NCBI GenBank assembly: GCA_023415335.1
Contig: JAEZLD010000196.1
Coordinates: 1 to 30,165, forward strand
Length of the DNA: 30,165 nt
Direction: 5' to 3'
Origin: Bacillota bacterium
GTDB taxonomy: Bacteria > Bacillota > Clostridia > Clostridiales > Caloramatoraceae
In this document: positions 1-8,025 of the stretch, piece after piece
Position numbering within the stretch: position 1 is the first letter of the stretch
How the letters are laid out: each line of letters opens with the position of its first letter
The notes under the pieces: model-generated
Seen by the model: the letters and a program-made list of their open reading frames with translations, nothing else
Told to the model about the DNA's origin: nothing
The model's database searches: none
Program-made: the position numbers and the translations under genes

Positions 1-1629
1 ACTGCTTGTGGGCAATACCCATAGTTGACTTTCTGTGGGATATAAGCACAACAGTCTTGTCCTTGCACTCTTCTTTAATAGATTTGAGTATTATACCCTC
101 GTTGAGGCTGTCTAGGTTGCTTGTAGGTTCATCAAGCAGCAGCATTGGTGCGTCATGGAGGAAGGCCCTGGCAATTCCAATCCTCTGCCTCTCTCCTCCT
201 GAAAGGCTTTCTCCAAGCTCGGCTACCTTGGTATCATAGCCCTGAGGTAAAGACATTATGAAGTCGTGTATGGAGGCCTTTTTAGCCGCTTCAATCACCT
301 GCTCACGGGTGGCATGAGGCCTTGCAATCTTAATGTTAGCCTCTATGGAATCCTTGAACAGATGGGTTTCCTGGGTTACATAGCTTTGTATGTTCCTAAG
401 GCATGAGGTGTTGATATCCCTTATATCCTTTCCTGATATACTAATATCTCCACTGCTTCTATCCCAGAAGCGCATAAGTAGCTTTAGGAAGGTGGATTTG
501 CCGCTTCCGCTTCTGCCTGTTATACCAAGTATCTTGTTTTGAGGGATATCTACTGTAAAATCTGACAGTATCTTCTCATCCCCATAGGAGAAGCTTATAT
601 CGCTACATGCTATTCCCCGGAAGGAGGTTTTCGATTCTCCATGCACCTCCTGAACCTGAGGCTCCTCCTCAAGTATAGCTAGCACCCTTTCTCCTGAGGC
701 TAATGTCTGCAGCAGGTTATTAGACAGGCTGCTTAAGGCCACGGTAGGTCCAAAGGAGCTCATCATAGCAATGGTAGCAATTATAACCCCCTGTACCCCT
801 AAATTCCCCCTGCTCCACAGGAATACGCTGACAAATAGCATTGCCACAGAAAAGCAAAGTATTGCAGTATCAGTTATGGCCTTGGTTCTAGCTTCATGGC
901 TTTTGAGCTTCTCCTGAATGGAGTCCAGCTCTTCTGAAAGCTCAACCATTTTCTCAAGCCTGTTTCCTCCGTCATCATACTGTATGGTTTCCCTTAGTCC
1001 GCGAAGGCTGTCCAATACAAAGCTGTTAAGATTGCCGAACCTCTCCCTGTAGAGCCTTCCGTCCTCCTTACCCCTTCTAGAGTTAATCATAGGAAGTACA
1101 ACTCCTACAGTAACATAGGCTATAAGTGCAAGTACTCCTAAAACAGGGCTGAAGGAGCCTATAAATATGGTCATTATCACTGAGGTTATAAATGCTATAG
1201 CAATTGGAGCTATGGTATGGGCATAAAAAACCTCCAAAAGCTCTATATCTGAGGTTATTATGGATATAAGGTTACCCTTATCCCTGCCTTCAAGCTTGGC
1301 AGGTGCCAGCTTTCTAAGGGCCTTAAAAACCTTATCCCTTATGATTGCCAGAAGTCTGAAGGCAATATAATGTCCGCTTGACTGCTCCCCATATCTGAGT
1401 ACTCCTCTGAGAACTGCCATAACAGCTACAGCTGCCAATATGGTTTGAGTTCTTATTCCTGTTTCAATCCCTAGCAGATTTACAAAGGCATAGCCTCCTA
1501 GTATGGTTATGAATATGGAGCATAGGAATCCTATAACCCCCATAATTACGGTTATGGTCATTATATGCAGCAAAGGCTTTACAAGCCCAAACAGCTGTAC
1601 CATTATTTTAAATCCACTTTTTCTTTCAT
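1..1629 (-). CDS. CydC-type ABC transporter, permease and ATPase (partial, C-terminus beyond window)
   Basis: One half of a heterodimeric exporter-fold ABC transporter, with an N-terminal six-helix permease domain and a C-terminal nucleotide-binding domain. Reading from the ATG at 1629, the frame is open to the window edge (about 543 residues). Visible motifs are Walker A GRSGSGKST, signature LSGGERQRIG, Walker B MLLLDEPTSNLD and H-loop LISHR; only the last few dozen residues should be missing. The start overlaps the stop of the upstream half in a TAATG junction, so the two are translationally coupled. The family name suggests thiol export for cytochrome bd assembly, but no cydAB is in view. 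The operon has a Fur box, so a role in iron or siderophore movement (as for the exporter-fold YbtPQ and IrtAB pairs) is an equally good inference. Confidence 0.88.
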
Positions 1630-3398
1630 TATGCATATATCTCCTGTGCCTCCCTTCCGTAGCCTTCAAGCTCCTGCTGTTTTAAAAACAGCCTTGAATA
1701 GTTCCCCTTCCTATCCATAAGCTGGCGGTGGGTACCCTCCTCTGTAATTACTCCATCCTCAAGCAGGTATATTCTATCCGCTGAAGCTACCTGGGAAAGC
1801 CTATGGCTTATAAACAGTATGGTCTTTTTGCCTGACATCTCCTTAAGCACCCTCATTATAGCTTCCTCACTCTCCACGTCTACATTGGAGGTAGCCTCGT
1901 CAAATATATAATATGGGCTGTCGTGCAGAAGTGCCCTTGCCAGTGCAAGCCTTTGAGCTTGTCCACCAGACAGATTGCTCCCCTTTTCCTGCAGCTGCAT
2001 ATCAAGGCCTCCATTTTCCTTTACAAAGACGTATAGGTTAACCTTTTTTAAGGCCAGAATAAGCTCCTTATCTGTTGCCTTGTTGTTGCCTAAAAGAAGG
2101 TTATCCCTTACAGTTCCCTTGAAAATGTAGCTGTTATGGCTTAAATAGGTAACAAGTCTCATATGGGTTTTCTCATCCATGCTTTTTATAATCTCTCCCT
2201 CAAGGCTTATTGTTCCTTCATAGCTTTTCTTAAAGCCCATAGCAAGGGCTGCAGCAGTACTTTTACCACATCCAGATTTTCCAACCAGCCCTACAAAGCC
2301 TCCCTTAGGAAGCTCAAAGGAAATATCCTTTAGTATCTTCCTGTCTCCATCATAGGAGAAATCAACGTGACTGAATATAAGACCGTTATGCTTTGTTTTC
2401 TGCTGGGATATGTTACAGAGCCCAGAGCCTGTAGTACTCTCATACACGGGTAGGTCAATGAGATTAAAAAGTTTCTCGCTGGCAGCCATTCCATTCATGG
2501 CTATGTGGAAGAAGGAGCCAAGGAGCCTTAATGGTATGAAGAACTCTGCAGCCAGCATTATTATAACAAAGCCCTGCCATAGCTCTATGGCACCGCTTTT
2601 AAATTCCGTTGCAGCTATAATTACCCCTAGTGCTGCTCCACCAAATGCAATAAGGTCCATTATGGTAACAGAGTTAAGCTGCATTGTAAGCACCTTCATG
2701 GTTATTTTCCTGAAGTGCTCCGCTTCGCGGTTCATCTCCTTATTTTTTTCCTCATCCGCCTGGAATATCTTAAGTGTAGTCATTCCCTGAAGATTCTCAA
2801 GGAAGCTGTCCCCAAGGCCTGTGTATACAGACCAATATTTGCTGAGAAGCCTCTTTGCCAGCTTCTGTATAGCTATTATGGATACTGGTATAAGGGGTAC
2901 GCAGGCAAGAAGCACCGCAGCAGCCTTCATGCTTATAAAGGCCAAAACTATAAACAATGTTATTGGTGCCAGCATGCTGTAGAAAAACTGGGGCAGATAC
3001 CTGCCAAAGTATATCTCCAGCTGTTCTACGCCCTCTGATGAGACCTGCACAACCTCACTGGTAGAAACCCTCTCCTTGTAGCTATTTCCAAGGCTTAGGA
3101 GCTTTTTATATATCATCTCCCTCAAGGTAGTCTTAACCTTAGAGGAGGCCTTATAGGACATTTTCCCCGCCATCAGATTGCATAGGTATCTGACTCCAAT
3201 CATAAATATTATAACTATAGCGGTCCATGCCAGCTGAGGAAGGCTTATGGAACCTTCTGCTATTCTTTGTATTACGAAAGCCATTGCAAATATTGATATA
3301 ATATTGGCAAGCAGAGCTATCCATTGGAAAAGCACATTTTTAGCTATATAGCTTTTAGACTCCTCCACTGTATTTATAAGCCTCTTGTTTATCATCAT
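1629..3398 (-). CDS. CydD-type ABC transporter, permease and ATPase
   Basis: The first half of the heterodimeric ABC transporter, 589 residues, close to the usual CydD length. The N-terminal permease has hydrophobic stretches near residues 25-45, 55-75, 135-175 and 245-300. The nucleotide-binding domain carries Walker A GKSGCGKST, signature LSGGQAQRLALARALL, a Walker B-type YYIFDEATSNVD and H-loop FISHR. The start overlaps the DUF454 gene by 4 bp (ATGA) and the end overlaps the CydC-type half (TAATG), so the two halves are made together. It is the third gene of an operon behind a Fur box. The fold and pairing are secure; the substrate is not. Thiol/heme-related export (CydDC) and iron-chelate import (YbtPQ/IrtAB-like) both remain possible. 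Confidence 0.88.
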   Translation of the reverse strand: MMINKRLINTVEESKSYIAKNVLFQWIALLANIISIFAMAFVIQRIAEGSISLPQLAWTAIVIIFMIGVRYLCNLMAGKMSYKASSKVKTTLREMIYKKLLSLGNSYKERVSTSEVVQVSSEGVEQLEIYFGRYLPQFFYSMLAPITLFIVLAFISMKAAAVLLACVPLIPVSIIAIQKLAKRLLSKYWSVYTGLGDSFLENLQGMTTLKIFQADEEKNKEMNREAEHFRKITMKVLTMQLNSVTIMDLIAFGGAALGVIIAATEFKSGAIELWQGFVIIMLAAEFFIPLRLLGSFFHIAMNGMAASEKLFNLIDLPVYESTTGSGLCNISQQKTKHNGLIFSHVDFSYDGDRKILKDISFELPKGGFVGLVGKSGCGKSTAAALAMGFKKSYEGTISLEGEIIKSMDEKTHMRLVTYLSHNSYIFKGTVRDNLLLGNNKATDKELILALKKVNLYVFVKENGGLDMQLQEKGSNLSGGQAQRLALARALLHDSPYYIFDEATSNVDVESEEAIMRVLKEMSGKKTILFISHRLSQVASADRIYLLEDGVITEEGTHRQLMDRKGNYSRLFLKQQELEGYGREAQEIYA

Positions 3399-3778
3399 TC
3401 CACTGCACCTCCCGCTTTCACATTTATTGTCTTTATCCTGAAAATGAAATAATAATATTTAAACACCATAAGCCCTATGATGAATATCCTCATAGGGAGA
3501 ACATTAACCGTAATTAAAGGTATCATAAGCATGGAACTAGCAAATGCTAGTAGTGCAATCTTGCTCCTTCTTGTCATCGCCCTGCTTCTCACAAAGTCAT
3601 CCAGATGGTTTTTATAAAGCTTGGTTTTTGTAAACCATGTATGAAACCTCGCTGATCCCTTGGCAAAGGAGAAGGAAGCTAGCAGCAGAAATGGTGTGGT
3701 TGGCAATATTGGCAGCACTACCCCCACAAGCCCCAGCCCTGTAAATATAAATCCAAATATTATAAACATTATCCTCAT
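3395..3778 (-). CDS. YbaN/DUF454 family inner-membrane protein
   Basis: A 127-residue membrane protein of the DUF454 (YbaN) family. The N-terminus has the family signature: a glycine-rich first helix, then LPILPTTPFLLLASFSFAKG at about residues 22-41, followed by a soluble stretch rich in S, R, H and W (about 42-58). Two more hydrophobic segments lie near residues 75-95 and 97-115. The biochemical role of the family is unknown. It overlaps the CydD-type gene by 4 bp and sits 3 bp after the upstream membrane-protein gene, so it belongs to the Fur-box operon and presumably supports the ABC transporter. Confidence 0.85.
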   Translation of the reverse strand: MRIMFIIFGFIFTGLGLVGVVLPILPTTPFLLLASFSFAKGSARFHTWFTKTKLYKNHLDDFVRSRAMTRRSKIALLAFASSMLMIPLITVNVLPMRIFIIGLMVFKYYYFIFRIKTINVKAGGAVE

Positions 3779-3781
3779 TTA

Positions 3782-4141
3782 CTATCTCCTTTGTAATATT
3801 TTTAAACGCCTTGTAGAGTGTAGTATGGATAAAGCCACCATTGCCCATGCACTCAGTTCATGAAGCACAAGGCTGATAGCCTGTCCGGTCGTGTTCAGCC
3901 GAACCTTAAACACTATATTTAATATCCCTGTAAGGACTATAGCTATAAGCACTATGTAAAATGCTCTATTATTTGAATTCTTAATTCTTTTGCGAGACAA
4001 AGCAACGTGTACAATATAGACTATAATGAAAAACATAGACAGCATTTTGTGCAGGTTCATATATATATAAGCCTCCAGCATCAGCAATGCGAGTACAACA
4101 CACAGGACAATTCCCCATGCCCTTTCTCTATTTGGATTCAT
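3782..4141 (-). CDS. Small four-helix membrane protein, probable di-heme b-type (DUF4405/ferric-reductase-like)
   Basis: A 119-residue protein with four predicted membrane helices (about 9-28, 30-49, 60-79, 88-108). Helix 2 carries H31 and H45, and helix 4 carries H94 and H108. Both pairs have exactly 13 residues between the histidines, the HX13H spacing that binds two stacked b hemes in cytochrome b561, NOX and ferric-reductase membrane domains. It resembles DUF4405-type proteins. It is the first gene after a consensus promoter and a Fur box, and leads into the DUF454 and ABC transporter genes. Inference: a minimal transmembrane electron carrier, perhaps reducing ferric iron or a chelate at the membrane. 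No flavin or NAD(P)H domain is fused, so an electron donor would have to come from elsewhere. The heme role is predicted only from histidine spacing. Confidence 0.7.
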   Translation of the reverse strand: MNPNRERAWGIVLCVVLALLMLEAYIYMNLHKMLSMFFIIVYIVHVALSRKRIKNSNNRAFYIVLIAIVLTGILNIVFKVRLNTTGQAISLVLHELSAWAMVALSILHSTRRLKILQRR

Positions 4142-4165
4142 TAAAATTCTCCCCTCGTTTTTAAA

Positions 4166-4180
4166 TGATAATCATTCTCA
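4166..4180 (-). promoter_or_regulatory. Fur box
   Basis: The sequence TGATAATCATTCTCA matches the 7-1-7 Fur consensus TGATAATNATTATCA at all but one specified position. It lies between the predicted transcription start and the ATG at 4141, about 25 bp upstream of the start codon, a position where Fur would block transcription of the membrane-protein/DUF454/ABC operon when iron is plentiful. Confidence 0.75.
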
Positions 4181-4188
4181 ATATGATC

Positions 4189-4225
4189 ATAGTGGTATTA
4201 TAACTGCCACTATATTTTCTGTCAA
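4189..4225 (-). promoter_or_regulatory. Consensus sigma-A promoter with overlapping inverted repeat
   Basis: Read on the minus strand, TTGACA (4220-4225) and TATAAT (4197-4202) are both perfect hexamers with a 17-bp spacer. The -10 is embraced by a perfect inverted repeat, ATAGTGG (4189-4195) and CCACTAT (4207-4213), which could bind a second regulator. The promoter drives the Fur-box operon. Confidence 0.75.
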
Positions 4226-4310
4226 TATGAAACATTATTATTGAAAATTAGGTTAAATTAATAATAAATCAACCATGTATCGGCTTAATCTATAAAAAAG
4301 GAGAGTGCTT

Positions 4311-5750
4311 ATGACAGCTTCGAAGGATAATCCCAGAAAGCCATTAAAAAGGACCAGCATAGTAATTATTATACTGCAGTGCATACTAACAGCCTTATTT
4401 ATTATGATGTTCATTTATCTTAACCTTTCCCCTGTTAAATATGTAGCCCTGCTGTCAGTGGTTTTGATATTTCTTGTGGGATTGACAATACTTCTTGCAA
4501 GGTGGAATGGAGTACGTGTTATAGCCTGCATATTATCAGTAATCATATGCCTAGGCCTGGGATATGGTGTTTACCTGATGTATAGCACCTCCAGCCTTCT
4601 TGAGAGCATAACCTCCATAAACACAGAGAAGCATACCATAAACGTTTATGTAAGACATGACGACCCAGCCCTTACTATTGATGCTACAGCTGATTATACC
4701 TATGGAATACTGAGTACCCTGGACAGAAATAATACTGATGCGACCTTATATAAGATAAGCGAGCTTTTAAACACCACCCTCTCTGTCACCCCCTACACCA
4801 GCATAACTGAAATGCTGGATGGCCTGTTGAGCGGAAAATGTGACGCTATAATACTTAACGAGAACTATATTAGCATGGTGACCGAAATAGAAAGCTACAG
4901 TGATATTGAAAGCCGCATAAGAGTAATATATTCCAACATAATCGAAAGCAAGGTTATTTCCAATGATTCGGCTAAAAAGATTGTGACAGAGAACAGCTTT
5001 GTAGTCTATGTAAGCGGCATAGACACCACGGGCTCCATTTCCACAACCAGCAGGAGCGACGTAAACATACTTTTGGCAGTTAACCCTGTAGATAAAAGAA
5101 TACTTCTTTTATCTACTCCAAGGGACTACTACATTCCTTTGTCCATCTCCGGAGGGGTACATGATAAGCTTACCCACGCAGGAACCTATGGCATAAACGT
5201 GTCTATGGATACACTGAAAATGCTGTATGGTACCGACATAGATTATTATGTGAGGCTGAACTTTACCAGCTTTGTTAAAATAATTGATGCCTTAGGAGGT
5301 ATAAGAGCCTACTCTGACTACAGCTTCTCTACCGAAAACTATTCCTTTAAGAAGGGCTATAACAATATGAACGGTGCGCAGGCTTTGGAGTTTGCAAGGG
5401 AACGTTATTCCTTTACAGAGGGTGATAGACAAAGAGGAAAAAACCAGATGGCAGTAATACAAGGAGTTATAGAAAAGGCCACCTCCCCTGCAGTTCTAAG
5501 TAAATACAGTTCACTGCTCTCCAGTATCCAAAGCAGTGTACAGACCAATATAAGCACCGATGATGTAGGAAGCCTTGTAAAGCAGCAGCTAAATGACATG
5601 GCAAGCTGGGACATCTCCACCTACAGCGTGGATGGAACAGGCTCCTCAGAATATACCTACTCCATACCAAACCAGAGGGCTTATGTAATGATACCAGACA
5701 AAAACACTGTAAACGAGGCTAAGCTGAAGCTTAAGGAGATCATGGAATAA
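4311..5750 (+). CDS. LytR-CpsA-Psr (LCP) family cell-wall polymer ligase
   Basis: LCP enzymes transfer lipid-linked anionic polymers or polysaccharides onto peptidoglycan at the outer face of the membrane. Three N-terminal membrane helices (about residues 18-40, 46-66, 70-92) precede an extracellular segment of about 150 residues that looks like part of a solute-binding fold, then the LCP domain. LCP marks are LLSTPRDYYIPL with its conserved arginine, the HAGTYG and LGG blocks, and ALEFARERYSFTEGDRQRGKN with the phosphate-binding arginines. The ATG at 4311 is preferred over an in-frame GTG at 4305 because AAAGGAG ends 7 bases before it and the GTG overlaps the ribosome site. The gene stands alone, divergent from the Fur operon. 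A possible promoter is TTGAAA at 4241 with ATAAAT at 4264. The acceptor polymer cannot be told from here. Confidence 0.88.
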   Translation: MTASKDNPRKPLKRTSIVIIILQCILTALFIMMFIYLNLSPVKYVALLSVVLIFLVGLTILLARWNGVRVIACILSVIICLGLGYGVYLMYSTSSLLESITSINTEKHTINVYVRHDDPALTIDATADYTYGILSTLDRNNTDATLYKISELLNTTLSVTPYTSITEMLDGLLSGKCDAIILNENYISMVTEIESYSDIESRIRVIYSNIIESKVISNDSAKKIVTENSFVVYVSGIDTTGSISTTSRSDVNILLAVNPVDKRILLLSTPRDYYIPLSISGGVHDKLTHAGTYGINVSMDTLKMLYGTDIDYYVRLNFTSFVKIIDALGGIRAYSDYSFSTENYSFKKGYNNMNGAQALEFARERYSFTEGDRQRGKNQMAVIQGVIEKATSPAVLSKYSSLLSSIQSSVQTNISTDDVGSLVKQQLNDMASWDISTYSVDGTGSSEYTYSIPNQRAYVMIPDKNTVNEAKLKLKEIME

Positions 5751-5755
5751 TAAAA

Positions 5756-5805
5756 CTCTGGGGGTGGCCCCCTCCACATATTAACAGGTGTGGGCGCCCC
5801 CAGAG
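5756..5805 (-). terminator. Intrinsic terminator of the chromate-transporter operon, possibly bidirectional
   Basis: Perfect 9-bp arms CTCTGGGGG (5756-5764) and CCCCCAGAG (5797-5805), with a nested CCACA/TGTGG pairing in the loop. On the minus strand the hairpin is followed by TTTTATTATT, a good U-tract. On the plus strand it is followed by a mixed sequence, so it is a weaker stop for the LCP gene. Confidence 0.8.
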
Positions 5806-5823
5806 CTTATGAGGTTAAGTATT

Positions 5824-6390
5824 CTACACCATTCCCGCCATAAGCTTTAATGCAAGTGCAACAGCCCCACACAGACACATTACCATAATGGGATTTACCT
5901 TACACCTTCTGAGCACAAGAAAGGCTATAGTAAATATTCCTGCCCCAATCCAGTTCATATAAGCTAAACCTGACTTCCCTTCGCCAAAAACCACCAGTCC
6001 TAAAACAGATATAAATGCACCAGCAATGAGTGCAACTACTGCAGGCCTTATGCTTGATAAAATGCTTTGAACACCAGCCACCCCCTTATATTTAAAATAA
6101 AAAACACCCAGCAGCGAGACTATTATACAAGAAGGCAAAATGCATCCTGCAGTTGCCACAAGTGCTCCTCCAATGCCTGCAATCCTCATTCCTACAAAGG
6201 TTGCAGAATTTATTGCAATGGGCCCTGGTGTCATCTGAGAAATGGTAATAAGATCGGTAAATTCTCTCATTGTAATCCATTTATGGATGTATACCACCTG
6301 GTTTTGTATCAGCGGCATGGCAGCATAACCTCCCCCAATGCTGAACAGTCCTATCTGTATGAAGCTTAAAAAAAGCTGTAAATATATCAT
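5824..6390 (-). CDS. Chromate transporter subunit (ChrA family, half-size)
   Basis: A 188-residue half-size CHR-family membrane protein. The N-terminal family signature FSIGGGYAAMPLIQ lies at about residues 15-28, and a second conserved block, QMTPGPIAINSATFVG, at about 52-67, followed by four or five hydrophobic helices. The start is the ATG at 6390, preceded by GGAGGG and overlapping the stop of the upstream half in a TAATG junction; an earlier in-frame start would lie inside the partner gene. Half-size CHR proteins normally work as pairs. The family is known for chromate efflux, but in anaerobes the natural anion may be different. Confidence 0.88.
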   Translation of the reverse strand: MIYLQLFLSFIQIGLFSIGGGYAAMPLIQNQVVYIHKWITMREFTDLITISQMTPGPIAINSATFVGMRIAGIGGALVATAGCILPSCIIVSLLGVFYFKYKGVAGVQSILSSIRPAVVALIAGAFISVLGLVVFGEGKSGLAYMNWIGAGIFTIAFLVLRRCKVNPIMVMCLCGAVALALKLMAGMV

Positions 6391-6974
6391 TACTTCACCC
6401 TCCTGAAATAGTAGCATGCTATCTTAAGGATGCCGACTATTACAGCCCCTAGTATTATAAATATTACGTTTACGTTAAACACTATGCTGGCAATGAACGC
6501 TGACAACATAATGCCAACACTTATTATGGACTTCTCCATTAACACGTTGCTGCCCAGGCTGCAGACCACATCCAATATGACCGCTGCCACACCAGCCTGC
6601 ATCCCTTTTAATATGACCGCAACATAAACATTATTAATAAATATGCCATAAAAAAATGATATTATAGACAGAATGACTATTGGCGGAATGATTGTTGCAA
6701 ATACAGCAATAATCATTCCTATAAAGCCGCTAACCTTCCATCCTACAAGTATTGCTGCGTTTACAGCAATAGCCCCAGGGCAGGATTGGGCTAGAGCCGC
6801 TATATCCAGCATCTCACTTTCGTCTATCCATCCGTACTCATCCACAAACTTCTTTTTCATAAAGGTTATAATTACATACCCTCCACCAAATGTGAAGGCA
6901 CTTATATACAGCATGCTTAAAAACATCTTCAAAAGAGAAGACTCCTTTGAGGACCTGGTTACATCTGTTGCCAT
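6390..6974 (-). CDS. Chromate transporter subunit (ChrA family, half-size)
   Basis: The first half of the split CHR transporter, 194 residues. It repeats the family pattern: FTFGGGYVIITFMKK at about residues 27-41, AQSCPGAIAVNAAILVGWK at about 67-85, then several hydrophobic helices. It is translationally coupled to the second half and ends at the shared terminator (5756-5805). It is divergent from a LysR-type regulator, the usual arrangement for LysR control of a neighbouring operon. A GGTGAT ribosome site precedes the ATG at 6974. Confidence 0.88.
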   Translation of the reverse strand: MATDVTRSSKESSLLKMFLSMLYISAFTFGGGYVIITFMKKKFVDEYGWIDESEMLDIAALAQSCPGAIAVNAAILVGWKVSGFIGMIIAVFATIIPPIVILSIISFFYGIFINNVYVAVILKGMQAGVAAVILDVVCSLGSNVLMEKSIISVGIMLSAFIASIVFNVNVIFIILGAVIVGILKIACYYFRRVK

Positions 6975-7075
6975 CCAATCACCTCAATTTCATAATAGTA
7001 ATTGAAGGTTCATATGTAAAATGCTATTATTTTATTAAATTCATATCAAATTTGGTATATATAGAGGTGTCATGT

Positions 7076-7954
7076 ATGACTATCAAGCATATGGAAATTT
7101 TTATAACGGTATATGAAAATAAAAGCATAACAAAGGCAGCAGGATTTCTGCATATGACCCAGCCTGCAGTTTCAAGAGCAATTAAGGAGATAGAGGAATA
7201 TTATGGCCTATGCCTTTTTGAGAGAATTAATCGAAGGATTTCACCTACAGAATGCAGCCATCAGCTTTACCACTGGGCGCTGCATTTAACCGATACCCTT
7301 TCCTCTATGGAAAGGGACTTAAGGAACTGGGATAGCTTTGGTATATTACGTGTGGGTTCAAGCATAACTATAGGAAATTCTATGCTGACTGATATAATCT
7401 GTCGTTTTAAGGAAACCCATCTTAATATTAAAGTACATGTTTCAATATCAAACAGAGCTAACCTACAAAGCAGCCTTCTGCGTAACCGGCTTGATATTGC
7501 ATTAATTGAAGGAGGCTCCAGCAATCCTTCACTGCACTCTGAGGTATTCGCCAAGGATTGCCTTGTTCCCGTTCTTCCTTACAACCACCCTTTATCTCAA
7601 AAGAAGCTTGTCCGGCTGGAGGATTTAACAGAGTACGATTTTCTTGCCCGTGAACGGGGAAGCTCCATAAGAACCTATGTTGACAACTTATTTGCCATTA
7701 ATAATATTACACTTGCTCCCTTGTGGGAAAGTATAAGTACGCAGGCTATAATTAAGGCTGTACATAATGGTATAGGAATTTCTATTCTACCATGTAGGCT
7801 TGTTAATAACGACATTCTTTCCGGATTCGTTTCCACCTGCAAGGTTTTAAACATGGATTTTTCATGCCAGCATCATATAGTCTGGCATAAGGACAAATTT
7901 CTAACACCCTTCATGCTTGATTTCATTAAGGAATGTAGGGGATTTATGGTTTAG
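7076..7954 (+). CDS. LysR family transcriptional regulator
   Basis: A 292-residue LysR-type activator or repressor. The N-terminal winged helix-turn-helix is clear (MEIFITVYENKSITKAAG, then MTQPAVSRAIKEIEEYYG and LFER), followed by the two-lobed effector-binding domain. The ATG at 7076 is chosen because AGAGGTG lies 6-7 bases before it and the LysR fold starts right there; the frame is open upstream only through A/T-rich non-coding sequence. It is divergent from the chromate-transporter pair and probably controls it. A candidate dyad TTCA-N10-TGAA (6989-7006) lies in the shared intergenic region. The inducer is unknown. Confidence 0.88.
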   Translation: MTIKHMEIFITVYENKSITKAAGFLHMTQPAVSRAIKEIEEYYGLCLFERINRRISPTECSHQLYHWALHLTDTLSSMERDLRNWDSFGILRVGSSITIGNSMLTDIICRFKETHLNIKVHVSISNRANLQSSLLRNRLDIALIEGGSSNPSLHSEVFAKDCLVPVLPYNHPLSQKKLVRLEDLTEYDFLARERGSSIRTYVDNLFAINNITLAPLWESISTQAIIKAVHNGIGISILPCRLVNNDILSGFVSTCKVLNMDFSCQHHIVWHKDKFLTPFMLDFIKECRGFMV

Positions 7955-8025
7955 GGCTTGGCAACGCTGTTATTGGCCTTCTCCTGTAAGTGTAGAAGAC
8001 ATTCATTTAAAAAGTTTTCCTGTAC

